Assembly: GCF_003473485.1 (NCBI RefSeq)
Contig: NC_053044.1
Coordinates: forward strand, 26,409,591-26,473,590
Direction: 5' to 3'
Length of the DNA: 64,000 nt
Source: Medicago truncatula
Taxonomy: Eukaryota; Streptophyta; Magnoliopsida; Fabales; Fabaceae
Positions 11,534 to 22,745 of this stretch are shown here, piece by piece (positions within the stretch are counted from its first letter, which is position 1; each line of letters opens with the position of its first letter). The notes beneath the pieces are model-generated. The model had not been told where the DNA came from, made no database searches, and saw only the letters and a program-made list of their open reading frames with translations. Made by a program: the position numbers and the translations under genes.

Positions 11534-12828
11534 GCGGTGGCGAAAATTGATTTTGATATAATTGATTTTGTTATAATTGATTTTGGTTAAAAATGAGTTT
11601 GATGTGAATTGATTTATGTTTGGATACACTTTTTTACAAGTGATTTTATGAGTTGATGTTGTTTGATAGTTTGAATCAAAATTAATTTTGAACTTGTAAT
11701 GACCAAACCATCCTTTTAATTGTATTTAAAAGTAAATATCTTATTCTCATTAGATAATTATTTCAACATATAAATGGATTTTTATTGCTTCAAAAATTCA
11801 TTTTAAAATAATATTAATTTATAATAGTTATTTTTAATAATTCTTTTATCAACTGGGTCATTTTTAAGAGAATATAATTATCAAAATATGTAAAAAAAAT
11901 TATAAATTAATCCATTGTAAAGAAAAATATATATAGTTTCTTAATACATAATTATAGATGTTTTTTAAGCCTTAATTATAGATTTTTAAAACTTTTAAAT
12001 ATACCTGTCAAAAAATATATATAGATTTTTTTTTACAAATATAGAGAATTTAATTTCAAATATATATTATGTTGATATTATTTTTTTGTCGAAACAGACT
12101 TCTTTAGCTTTTTAGTTTATTTAAATTAATGGGTTTATTAAGAAAAGAAAATAAATGGGCTTTGGAGCCCAATTACTCCTTCCCTAACCTAGTGACTGCA
12201 ATTCTCCAACTGATGATAGGCATGGCGGCTGAGGAAAAAAATAACCAGGAAAAATAAAAACCAAGGAGACTGAATGAATGTTGAATATCCTAAAATCATA
12301 TATTTCTGTCTTCTTCTCTTGAGCACAAAATCATGAAAGTTAAAAGTAATAACAAAAAGGGTAATAAAGGAAGAAACATGGTTATCTCATTGACAGCTGC
12401 AATAAATGGTGAATTGATTTTGGGGCTCACCGTAAAAGCTAGGGTTTGCGGCTTCTCCCAGAATGTCGTTTGCAAGGCCGAATCGCTTTTGAAAAGAGAC
12501 AACCAAACACACTTCAAAATGGAAAAGCCACGGTGAACACTCTCAAAGGTACGTTTATGGGTTCCCAACGCGGAACCAAACAGACACTTACTAGACTCTC
12601 GGATCAATTTAATTTATCCAAGGGTCTTGTTAACCGGTTAAGAAATCTATAAATAGAATTTTCTGTCTTGAAAATATAAACTGTCACTTTTTATTAAGTA
12701 ATTACATTACTTTTTAATAAAAACGTATTTTATTTGGTATTTAACCAATGTCCCGGGGGCACCGGTTAACATTCTCCTCTATCTAACTTATACACAAAGT
12801 ACAAACCAATCCATCGTTATTATTAGTA
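11534..12828. other. Intergenic, repeat-derived; no gene seen
   Basis: 11550-11700 is a degenerate repeat of aattgattttg units. 12150-12650 is less AT-rich and holds only short overlapping frames on both strands, none recognisable. 12745-12775 has a CG-rich tgtcccgggggcaccggtta stretch of unknown origin. Confidence 0.4.
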
Positions 12829-12975
12829 TTCTTGCGTTTCAAAGTGAGTGTCGGTTTAGCTAATTACACACAGATTAAGGAAAAGAAAAAGTTATTATTG
12901 TTGGAAACTGAAAGTGACATTCATTTTGAAACAATTTTTTTAGCTAAAACGACACTCAATTTGAAACGGAGGGAG
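12829..12975. mobile_element. Stowaway-like MITE
   Basis: 147 bases flanked by TA. Inverted ends: gtttcaaagtgagtgtcg on the left and, as complement of the right, gtttcaaattgagtgtcg, preceded by the usual ctccctcc motif. No coding capacity. Confidence 0.7.
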
Positions 12976-13688
12976 TACATTTTTTTTTCTTTCTAATAAG
13001 TGTTTTAAATATATCGTTTAAGAAACTGATAAAAAAAAATTATTTTAAAAATATAAGTTAAATAAATTTATTTGTAACATTTAAATTCTTTTTTTCCTTC
13101 CGTTCAAATTCTTTATCTTTTTAAAATATATACATGTTAGTATTTTTTTATTAAAAAACGCCGATGTATCTTGCAAGATTATTATTAATAATTTTATATT
13201 TAAATAATATTTTCATTAAAAAAATCAAAAAAAATAATAATCGATTTCTTAACTTTTCATCGTAACTTTTTCTGTTGAAACAGTTTCAAAATCAACAAAA
13301 ATCAAATATAGGGAAAGGTAAAAATCAAATAACAATACATAGTTTCAATGTTACATCAACTCTAATAACATTACCTTACCAAAAAAAAACTCTAATTACA
13401 TTCAAATTTCATAACAAAAGGCAGTTTCAATTTCATTGAAATAACATACATGATACATTCATGATTTTAAAATGGACCAATTTATATCTCACTTTTGTCC
13501 CATTGAATCAGGAAGAGTTTTTCTACCGAGTCCCCCTCCCTCCATTTTTCCTCAACCAGATACTCTAAAATTGATATGTCGAGACTAACAAGATAGATAT
13601 GATTAGTACATAGTACTCTCTTGTATCACTAGCATGTTTTGCTATATGTTTACATGCTCAACAAATCAAAGGGACATATTCACACATA
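12976..13688. other. AT-rich intergenic DNA
   Basis: Nothing recognisable; several poly-A and poly-T runs. Confidence 0.5.
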
Positions 13689-14009
13689 CTCCCTCCGTCC
13701 TAAATTATAAGAAAACAAATATTTTCATATTTATTAAGAAAATTAAAATATTGTAGTTTGTGATATAGTTTCTCGTGTTATTCTTGAAATAAGTTTTATA
13801 GAAAGATGAAAAAATAATTTTTATTGGTTATTAGTTAGAGAGAAAATGAAAGGGAGAACATAATGAATGCAATTTGCATTTAATTTCTCTTTGGGAAAGA
13901 TGATTTTTTGAAATAACATAATTAAATATGATAAAAGTTGGTCTTTTTTGCTTATAATTTAAGACAAAGAAAATGAGTTTTTTTTGCTTATAATTTAGAA
14001 TGGAGGGAG
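13689..14009. mobile_element. MITE with ctccctccgt ends
   Basis: About 320 bases. Left end ctccctccgtcctaaattat; complement of the right end ctccctccattctaaattat. Both flanks carry cacacata close to the ends, so the exact target duplication is unclear. An internal copy of the terminal cttataattta motif lies near 13950. Confidence 0.65.
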
Positions 14010-15775
14010 AACACACATAAAGATCAAAGAAATAACAAATTATGAAACAAGAACAACTTTAATTCCTTAATAAAAGAAAAAATTCTAACCTCGACTAAAT
14101 TTACATTTGTGTGTCCACCAGTATCCTTTTCAACATACCATATTGATCCAATATTGAAGGAGGTTAGGGATGTTAATGGATATCCATGCGTACAGATAGT
14201 ATGATACACGTCCCCGTCCTATTCAATAAAAATAATATTCGTGCCTGTCACGTACCCGCGTAGGTACTTGCTATACAGGTAACATGTGGGTATTGAGGTA
14301 TCCTGGATACCCATGAATTTTGAATTTATATATTTTTTGGTAGATAAAATAACTTTTTTAACTTACCCAAAATCTTCAACTTTTAAACATTCATACATAA
14401 TTCATTCAAATTTCATAAATCATATATAATTCATACAAATTTCATGATTCTTATATCGTGCGTTTCAATTTACGAAGGAACGAAATACATGACATAAAAG
14501 AAAAGTTAACAAGACACGTATTAAGAAATTACTGAATAGAGAAGTGATGAATTTTTCAAGAAAAATTCTCAGTTTCACACAAAAAGATTAAATCAATTCC
14601 CACATAGAAATTAAAAACAAATTGAAATATTCATGTATTCATCTAAAATTAGAAAGCTCTAACACCTAAAATAAAAAACAAATAATCATGCTAAGAAAAA
14701 GAAGAAAAAAAGAATGAGAAATGAAAATTGGGTGCACCAAAAGGGAAGAGGGAGAGAAAGTTGTGATATAAGAGAAAAGTTGTCGTGCAATGGACTAAAT
14801 TAGGTTTTTTGAGACCTCAACCTCATATATATACTAGACTTTTCACCTGTACTGCTACACAGGTCATATACATTGTAGATGTAGTAGGCCAAAGCAAAAG
14901 TTTAATAGCTCAATTACAACTTATAATTTTAATGTCATCATTTTTTTGTTCAAATAGTCAATATTTTGTAAAGGTACTTTCAACGTTGTTTATTAGAAAT
15001 TATGAAAACCATCTCTATTTCCACCCGAGGTCATATACATTATAAATGTAGTAGGCCAAAGCAAAAGTTTAATAGCTCAGCTACAACTTCTAAAAATTTC
15101 TTTGCATATTGCCCATTTCAAATAAATGGTTTGCCTTCCAAAACATCAAATATTTATTTGCATATTGCTAGCCTTTATGTCTCAATGAAACACAACAACT
15201 TACACCTATTCTTCATTTTCTTTTTTTATGCCAACTTACATCCATTCTTCTTGAAGCTAAAAGAGACACGGTGTTATCACCCTTTCGACAATTCAAAATA
15301 TGTGGCTAGTACTTACCATTTAAGGTCATTCTTGGTTGGTTTTACAAATGTTTGTCATCAATATTCCTAGGAGCATGCAGGATGGAATACAAACCAGCAA
15401 GAAGATACCAAACACAAAATAGTAGAGGAGGAAATGGTCAAAATAGAATTGATAGCAAATTGTGACTATTGAAGAAAATGAGTAAACATTCAAGAAAAAT
15501 AAATTAGCAATGCCGAAAGTTATTCAACATCAGTTCACAATTCACATAGAAAAAACAATGTCAAATAATCCAAAAAATGTGGACTAAATATGTCATTGGT
15601 ATTTAAAATTACATTGGACAGCCCTTTGCAACAACACAGGGACACTAAATTGGTCCTTCATGACATCTTTTCTTGCTTTTGTCTTTCCCCTTCGTAACCC
15701 TTACATGTACAAAAGTTGTTCGATTTAGAAAGTAATGTTAAAGGGATAAAAAGTATAGCAGAACTTATATATCTT

Positions 15776-17183
15776 GAATTTTTTTTTTCTGCCCTAGTTT
15801 GTGCAAAAAAATACAAAAATGCTCCACTTTTTCGAAAAATTGCAAAAATGCCCTACTTTTTCAGAATTTCTGGTACCACTCCATTTGGAGTTGCGGGGTA
15901 CCCTTAAAAATCAGTACCCCGCTACTTGCACTTGCGGGGTACTTTCCTATATTTTTTTTTCTATTTTTTAAACTACCCCGCAAGTGGGACTTGCGGTTTA
16001 CCTTTTCTTTTTTTTTTTTTTAATTTTTTTTTCTCCTTTTTAATACAACTTGCGTTTTTTTTTTATTTGGTTTTTTTTTTTAATAATTAAAATTATTATG
16101 TAATGGTTTTGGTTTTTTAAATTTTTGCGTTTTAGGTTTTGGTGCTGGTTTTTTTTTTTAAATACCTTGCAAGGTGGACCTGCAAAATAAATGGTGTGAC
16201 TGTGGACGATTTAGAGCGTTACACCTACCATGCTCACATGTCATTGCCGCATGTTCTAGCTTTTCTCACGACTACAAGACTTTTGTCGATAACAAATTCA
16301 CGAATGAGTGTGTATACGCCGTATACAACATCCACTTCGACGTGGTTCACCACCAATCGTATTGGCCTGATTATGAAGGACTGAAGGTGGTTCCCAACAA
16401 GTCCATGCGTAGGGCAAAGAAAGGTCGTCCACCAATTACTCGCATTAGGACCGAGATGGACGATGTGGAAACTGAGAGAAGATGCGGCGTTTGTAGGATG
16501 TCTGATCATTCCCGCAAAGATTGCACTAATATTAGACATCAGTAGAAATCTAGTATTTATTTCATATTTATTGTATTTCGTAAGTTTTTTATTTTATATA
16601 TATTATGATTATTATTATAGTTACTTTTTTATTAATGCCTAAATTAATATTATGAATATAAGTTGAAATGGTGTGATAAATTAAAAAATGAAATGAAGTA
16701 TTTATAGTAGATGAAATAATACATGTTTCATAATAACTGTAGATTTTATGGTGTTTTATTGGTTATATAATTTTAATTAGTTTTTTATTATTAAAAAGTA
16801 ATTATTACATAATCTTTTTTTGTCTCCATTATACCAAAACCAAAACCTAAAAGCAAAAATTAAAAAAACCAAAACCATTACATAATAATTTTAATTATTA
16901 AAAAAATTAAAAAAAACCAAAAAAACAAAAACGCAAGTTGCACTTGCGTGGTATTAAAAAGGAGAAAAAAAAAACAAAGAAAAGGTAAACCGCAAGTCCC
17001 ACTTGCGGGGTAGTTTAAAAAATAGAAAAAAAAATATAGGAAAGTACCCCGCAAGTGCAAGTAGCGGGGTACTGAAAGTGGTACCAGAAATTCTGAAAAA
17101 GTAGGGCATTTTTGCAATTTTTCGAAAAAGTGGGGCATTTTTGTATTTTTTTGCACAAACTAGGGCAGAAAAAAAAAAATTCC
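15776..17183 (+). mobile_element. MULE with long terminal inverted repeats
   Basis: 1,408 bases with inverted repeats of roughly 350 bases (15776-16143 and 16840-17183), starting gaatttttttttt and ctgccctagtttgtgcaaa. Flanked by a perfect nine-base target duplication, atatatctt, at 15767-15775 and 17184-17192, the Mutator-superfamily signature. The interior retains only the C-terminal piece of a MULE transposase. The high similarity of the two inverted repeats suggests a fairly recent insertion. Confidence 0.9.
16174..16545 (+). pseudogene. MULE transposase C-terminal fragment: SWIM zinc finger and zinc knuckle
   Basis: Open frame of about 123 residues carrying a SWIM-type zinc finger, CDCG, ten residues, then CSHVIAAC. 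This is followed by the usual MULE tail: RRAKKGRPPITRIRTEMDDV, then a zinc knuckle RCGVCRMSDHSRKDCTN and a stop. The DDE catalytic domain is missing, so it cannot be an active transposase. It starts abruptly at the end of the left inverted repeat, as expected of an internal deletion. The ATG at 16174 may be fortuitous. Confidence 0.85.
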
Positions 17184-18179
17184 ATATATCTTACCTCTGC
17201 AACTTCTCCCACGAATTGACAAAATTCCCTTAAGTCTTTCTCAGAAAATTCGTAAGGAATTAATTCCCCCCAATTGAGACCCATTGTGGAAGGGCACAAA
17301 GCTTGGTGTGTTTCTTCTACTCAACCTCATCTTCCCCATCTAAAGTATGCCCAAACAGAGAGTAATTTAACAATTACATTACATGGATCAAAATTTCATA
17401 CTAAGTACTTATAAATTAAAAAAATAATATTTTCTATTGATAATTGATATGGTTGAGAAGTTAAAGAGTGAAGGATTCTCTTCTCTTCTCATTCTGTTCA
17501 CTCTCTCTTTCAATATTCACGTTTCCTCTCTCATCAAAATAAATCTTATGAGAATCAACCTCATTCTTTAGAAAGAGATGCATCACCGTTTCTTTCAAAG
17601 GTAATGCAATAGAGTTAGTTGTCTTTCACAATGTTCATTGGAAAGTGATCAAACTAAAAATTTCTATTTTTCAAAGCACTTAGTAAGTAGGCACTAGGGG
17701 TTGGAAAACGTGTATAATTAACTGGAGTGGGTAGAGTTTGGATGGGGGATTTGAATTTCAAATTCGGCATTAAATGAGGCTTCAAAAGATAATTCCCGCC
17801 AAGGTTTAGGTTTAGGGTTTTCCAAGTAGTGTGTGTTGTACCTTAGGATTATATATTAAAACTAGACCTTGCACCCGTGCTGCCGCACGGGTCATATTGA
17901 CGACAAATACATCATTCAAATAAATATAAATTTTTTTTGCTTTAGTACCAATGCAATGTGACTAATAAAATACAATTAAATTGAGTTCATGTTAGTACAT
18001 TGCGGAAAATTTCTTTGTAAACAAGTGTAGTGCAGCCACAAATAACATATTTTAGACAACTCAATATTCGTCCTAAATAGCGGTGATTTAACATTGAAGA
18101 ATAACACAATAAAAACTTGTTCCTGAATAGCGGTGATCACCACTCTTTGGGTTATGAAGATTATATGGTTATATGATAA

Positions 18180-18443
18180 ATACGGTAATTGTGAAAGAGA
18201 TGTTCTGTCGACATTGCATTTTATCTCTCTATTTGGTGGCTTAGTCCACCATGGAACTCCAATAGTGCTGCTAAAATTGTCAGTGCTACTGTTTGCAGCT
18301 GCTGCACTGTGCTTAGCGTGCAGCTGCTGCCAATCAGATTGCACGTCATGCGTGTCATGAACTGAAATTGTGCCAGACTTTTTCATTTTAACGACGCCAT
18401 ATGAACCAAAACATAATTGCAAAGGTTTTCTAATCCTGCACAT
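18180..18443 (-). pseudogene. RNase H-like (RVT_3) fragment
   Basis: The minus-strand frame contains VPWWTKPPNREIKCNVD, the hallmark start of the RNase H-like domain at the end of plant LINE ORF2 proteins and in related host proteins. Only the first few residues of the domain survive. Probably a LINE or captured-gene scrap inside Helitron A. Confidence 0.55.
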
Positions 18444-19049
18444 TCAGTCCCTGCATCATAAATTCTCAACTTCATATTAGAAAAGCAGTATCATAAATTC
18501 TTGTTTCTCTTGTATATTTTGACAATACCATATATATCAATTGCAAACACAATTTAAGCAGCCCAAGTGACATAAAAAGACAATGCTAAAACATGTGGGA
18601 GTTGAAGAAATTAAATGGTATCATGTAAATTATACATATACCTGCAACAAAAGAAATTACATGCTGCCAAATGAATTATATGTCATCATACATGCACAAA
18701 GAGAAAAGTTTGAGCACAAGACATTTTTTTAGAAATTTGTTTTTCATAATGGTATATTTTGACAATAAAATCAAGCCACGTCTAAATTGAGGAAAATCAT
18801 GAAGTAACATTCCAATAGAAGGATCAACCTAAAGTTTGGTGGAGAAATCATTTATGTTAGTTAAAGTGGCAGCCATCAGCGGATAGGTAGAAGCACATAC
18901 ACAACAAATTGGTCTACACTCTCTTGTGGCAGCTAATCTTTCTGCAGGTCCCGTGTTAATTTGAGAGCAGCAGCTGTCTGCTTGCTCCGGCTAGATGGAA
19001 AACAATCACTCCTGCCTTCATATACACATGATTTCCGCTGTCACGGCAA

Positions 19050-19490
19050 GTTAGAACAATTCTTTATTCATGGTTGCATAATTAAAGACTTGCATGACAA
19101 TCTTAGGGATGATCTTTAACTTCCTTGCATCACAATTTAGTAAAGTGTCAATATCGCCATCACCACCAAGAGGAGAAGACCTCTCGTCCTTGTCGATATA
19201 TGATATTTGGAGTACCACTTCATTGTAAAAAATCCGATATTGAACAAAAAAATTAATGCATTTTAGTTAGGAGGTATGAATGACACACACAACCACTTTG
19301 ATGTGTCGAAGCTGCATTGTGGTTAGAAAGGGCACTCTTTTATGGGATAAATAGAAGTTGAATGAAAATTACCTCATATTTGCTGCTAGTAGAAATCACA
19401 GACTCAAATTCACTCCATGAGTTGGGTGCATAAAAAACATTACCATCTTCAAGTTGCTTCTTGATCCTCTGAGCTATAGTGATTGTATCT
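19050..19490 (-). pseudogene. Captured exon remnants of an unidentified gene
   Basis: Two minus-strand exon-like stretches. One, 19373-19489, reads DTITIAQRIKKQLEDGNVFY, then APNSWSEFESVISTSSKYE, and ends at GAG followed by a gtaatt donor. The second, about 19060-19227, reads VVLQISYIDKDERSSPLGGD, then GDIDTLLNCDARKLKIIPKI, to a stop near 19063. The splice phase between them does not fit cleanly, so they look degenerate. Parent gene not recognised. Confidence 0.45.
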
Positions 19491-19786
19491 TATGTTCGCT
19501 TAACATTTGAATGAAGCAATTTTACCATAGAAACCAAAAATAAAAACAATCACATATTAGAAATTCTTTCAAAAATAAGTATTGAAAACAGCTTCGTAAA
19601 TAAAGCTAGCAGGATCCTAGAAAATTGTTTTCCTCGTGTGTTACCTTAAAATATGTCAAGAACCAAAGAAACAGATTATTTGTGAGAAAGGTAAAACTTG
19701 ATTATGTTGAAGAATCACTTCCAACTACTAAAAAATAAAAAATCAATTATTAAAATAGTTGTGATAAAAGATGAAGTAGAGCTATT

Positions 19787-20123
19787 TTTTTTTTAAAAGC
19801 AACATATATATTTAACAGCTAATTTGCACAAAACATGCAAAGAAACAAACATAATTACGGAAGCCTTATGTATGCGGCAAGCAACCAATAGGAAACCAAA
19901 ATACCCTACCCCATCACAATACAAACCAACAAATCAAAATCACCATTGCGCATAACGCCTAAAACAGGACCGAAACAAAAACTGCAGCCAAAGCCACACA
20001 CCAGACCAGCAGACGGTGAAAAAACTGACAGGAAAAAAGCACCTAACAGCAGCAACAGACCCGAGGCTTGCCCTCTCAACTGTCATCCCCTTTGTAAACA
20101 CTCCTTTGGATTTCATATACAAC
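19787..20123 (-). mobile_element. 5'-truncated LINE-type insertion
   Basis: 337 bases on the minus strand ending in a poly-A run. Flanked by a perfect 14-base duplication, gaagtagagctatt, at 19773-19786 and 20124-20137, as target-primed reverse transcription leaves. It lies within Helitron A, so it is younger than the Helitron or came along with it. Confidence 0.8.
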
Positions 20124-20849
20124 GAAGTAGAGCTATTCGATTGGTTAATTCATAACTCATTGATATAGTGGTGTCCTTGATCTCATGGAACCTGTAAATG
20201 AATGATAACAAAAAAAGAATATTAAAAAGACAATAACTTGAGAATATGAACACTAACAACTTTTGAATTTTTCTTCCCTTCAATCAAAGCAATATATTTA
20301 TGAAGTCTCAACTTAAGTGCATCATATGACTACCAACAAATTCAAAAGGGAAACCAAAAACACATTTAGATCAGATTACGCCACTATATAAGACTAATGA
20401 AATCAAGTGTCCTAAGATGCAATGCAAGTGTACTAAGTCAATCCCAAAATGTCACTAAATGAGTAATTTGAAAACCAATTTCCTGGAGTCTTCTGAAGCA
20501 TTCCATAGCAGACCGCCAACTTCAGTCACTTAATAAAGACCATCACTTTATGCTTTCAATTCCACAATAGCTAGAAATTCTTCAAGGCAATTAACATGAG
20601 ACCATATATAAAATTCAGAATGCAACAGAGAGAGCTTATTAATGGTTAAAATATTCAAATGCTTAAGTAGTTGAAAGATAAAATCACTTAAGATTTGAAC
20701 TTTCCTTACCTTGAAACCAGCTTTAACCAGCAATGATTTATTAGTTAAAGGAAATTGATAACTTCAGCAGCAAACTTCGCTCCTGTAACTCGTGCATCAT
20801 TCATTTTGTTGGACATATTTGATTCTTGAATGGGGTTCTCAAAGGGATA

Positions 20850-21300
20850 ACATGATTTCTTTGGAATACATGATTTCTTCAGCTTTGAGAACAACAACGG
20901 GAAGTTGCTCTTGCCATTCTTTGTTTTTTTTTAGTAGCAGGAGTGCGAGCTTCAAAGACAACCCTGATCAAACACATGGTGTGCGCTCAGAATGTGAAGA
21001 GTAGAAATAGATGAATAAAAAATATCAAGTAAGAACCCGAAAGAAATTGAAAATGGTGGTCATCTCTTAATCTTACCTTAAAAAAATAGCGTGTGTCGAG
21101 AAGAACAACTCTGTTGCCGGAAACACATGGTGAATTGAACATGTAACGACATAAGCTGACGAAATTAATCAATGGGATAGGAATTGAGCAAGAACCGCAA
21201 ATCAGTTCCTTAAAGGCCGAGGCACACAATAAAAACGTAATCTTCTCCATCTTTGTCTTCTCCGGATTCGTCACTTGTGATATCGTCACTTGGTTTTTTA
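20850..21300 (-). pseudogene. Further captured exon remnants in Helitron A
   Basis: Exon-like minus-strand pieces. One, 21080-21289, ends at a gtaaga donor. Another, near 20870-20930, reads EWQEQLPVVVLKAEEIMYSK before degrading. They may belong to the same parent gene(s) as 19050-19490. Not identified; frames are disrupted. Confidence 0.4.
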
Positions 21301-21771
21301 GAAGGGTAACTGGAGTGAGAGAGAGAAGAGGGACTGAAAATGGAAGATGAATTTCTCATATCAGAGAAAAATGGGCGTGAGATGATAGGAGAGAGAGAGA
21401 GAGAACAAAAGGCAAGGAAATAGTTTTGTTAGGGATGGTTCAGATGCCTTTGGATTGAGAAGAGTGGGTAAGATTGAAGCCAAATTTTGAGCCATGTGCA
21501 TGCCTCGGAAAGAAGCAAGCATTGAATGTTTGATGGAATACCAATGTTTGATGGATAAAAGTGAAGGGATTTGAAATTTGAATTGTACATTAAGTGCAGT
21601 TAAAGCAAAGTTTTCCCGCTCTAAATCAAGGATTAGGGTTTTTAGGTCTTCTGTGCATTGTACATTAGGATTGGATATAAAGATAAGATATATATAAACA
21701 AGGATATTTTAGTAATTTACTTAATTTATTATCGGGTATGGATTTCCGTAGACACGGGTATCATCGAATCC

Positions 21772-21931
21772 CACTACTAAAAAAAGAAAAATTAGGGAGG
21801 GAAATTAATGAGGGAAAAAATCAAATTCCTCACAAATTCTATGGTCCCAAAATTTAGTGACGGAATTAGAGAGGGATTTCACGTTTTCCCTCTCTAAATT
21901 TTCCTCACCAATTTTTGCTTTTTTATTAGTG
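21772..21931. mobile_element. CACTA-type MITE
   Basis: 160 bases beginning CACTACTAAAAAA and ending TTTTTTATTAGTG, flanked on both sides by atcc. The same family as 37746-37870. It sits in the right arm of the hAT-like element. Confidence 0.75.
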
Positions 21932-22050
21932 ATCCGTGTTCATATCCATAAAATAATGGATAGTTAAATACCCGTTTAGCTACCTGCCCCGTGCATGTGA
22001 CGAATTTTACCCGCGGGTATCCGTGAGCGGGGGTATTTTTGCCACCCCTC

Positions 22051-22493
22051 CAAGGAGGATATTCAATAAGGATATATTGATATAGCACAACCATGGCATG
22101 ACATCAATCTCTTCTTGTTGGGAAACAAGTGTTGCTAGTTTATCAAATATGTTGCTGAGCTAGTAAAATGAATAGTGGGAATCTTAACAAAGCAGATGTT
22201 GTCAATTTATGCTTGTTCAGCGTGGTAGATATAGTTTTGAGATAATTAAAGACAAAGTTCGCTATCTAAAACTAGCGCCAACGTTTAAAAATTAAGGATG
22301 TTTTTTTATGAAATACCTTTTCTTTTATAAAAAAATCTCTAAGAAATAATTTAAAAATATGAAGTATTAAAACTACTTTTTTTTATAATCATGACCTAAA
22401 TAAAATTTGTTTTTGTTCTTCAGAAAAAAAAAAACTTTTTTTTTTTGAAGTTGGGGGCTTTTTTAGCCACTTTGATATATTTAAGTTGTAAAA
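22051..22493. other. Short intergenic segment between transposon blocks
   Basis: No gene. Contains a 33-base stretch (22239-22271, gataattaaagacaaagttc inside) that recurs exactly at 29946-29978. Confidence 0.5.
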
Positions 22494-22701
22494 TCTATAC
22501 CTATTAATAAAGACAATACTTTTTTTTTGGTGTAGCCTTTTTTTTAACATCCTAAATTTCCCTTACACGGTTATTTATCACATCTGTTGGTGATACAAAA
22601 AACTGCTACCTTTCTCGGTACAAACTGCCGCTGCTTCACTAACTGCTACAAACAAGGCTTTATTCAATTGAATAGTTCTTTAGAGACAGAATTTATTCAA
22701 A

Positions 22702-22745
22702 CTAGCGTCCAGACGGACACGGAGTGCCCGTCTCTACGCTTTTTC
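22702..22745 (-). mobile_element. Inverted Helitron 3' terminus
   Basis: Read on the minus strand: a hairpin (GAGACGGGCAC / GTGTCCGTCTG), then GACG, then CTAG at 22702-22705 with T next. It is the same family as the 3' end of Helitron C in opposite orientation. Its own 5' end was not found. Confidence 0.65.

Larger units (their letters stand above)
14834..17866 (-). mobile_element. Helitron B, non-autonomous
   Basis: Minus strand. The 3' end is CTAG followed by T (14834-14837, flank at 14833), with a hairpin acctgt...acaggt just upstream at about 14845-14864. The 5' end aligns with that of Helitron A (TC, then about 17 bases, then AATCCTAA.GTACAA), placing it near 17866. An internal direct repeat of about 68 bases occurs at 14862-14930 and 15029-15096. 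Holds a MULE at 15776-17183. No Rep-helicase coding. Confidence 0.65.
17862..21688 (-). mobile_element. Helitron A, non-autonomous, with gene fragments
   Basis: Minus strand. The 3' end is a perfect hairpin (ACCCGTGC, four-base loop, GCACGGGT; 17873-17892), seven bases, then CTAG at 17862-17865 followed by T. The 5' end, TC at 21688-21687 preceded by A, aligns with Helitron B. Interior exon-like pieces and LINE-derived pieces are listed separately. No Rep-helicase coding was seen. Confidence 0.7.
14164..22050. mobile_element. hAT-like element enclosing other transposons
   Basis: Ends ttagggatgttaatgg on the left and gaggggtggcaaaaat as complement of the right, flanked by gaaggagg and caaggagg (eight bases, one mismatch). 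Subterminal regions at 14170-14320 and 21730-22040 share many gggtat/ataccc units. Its own sequence is about 14164-14833 and 21689-22050; the rest consists of later insertions. No hAT transposase was found, so it was non-autonomous. Confidence 0.6.

Noticed and set aside
18180-18443. Host RNase H gene
   Set aside because: Only the first residues of an RVT_3-type domain, without the catalytic acids, inside a Helitron.
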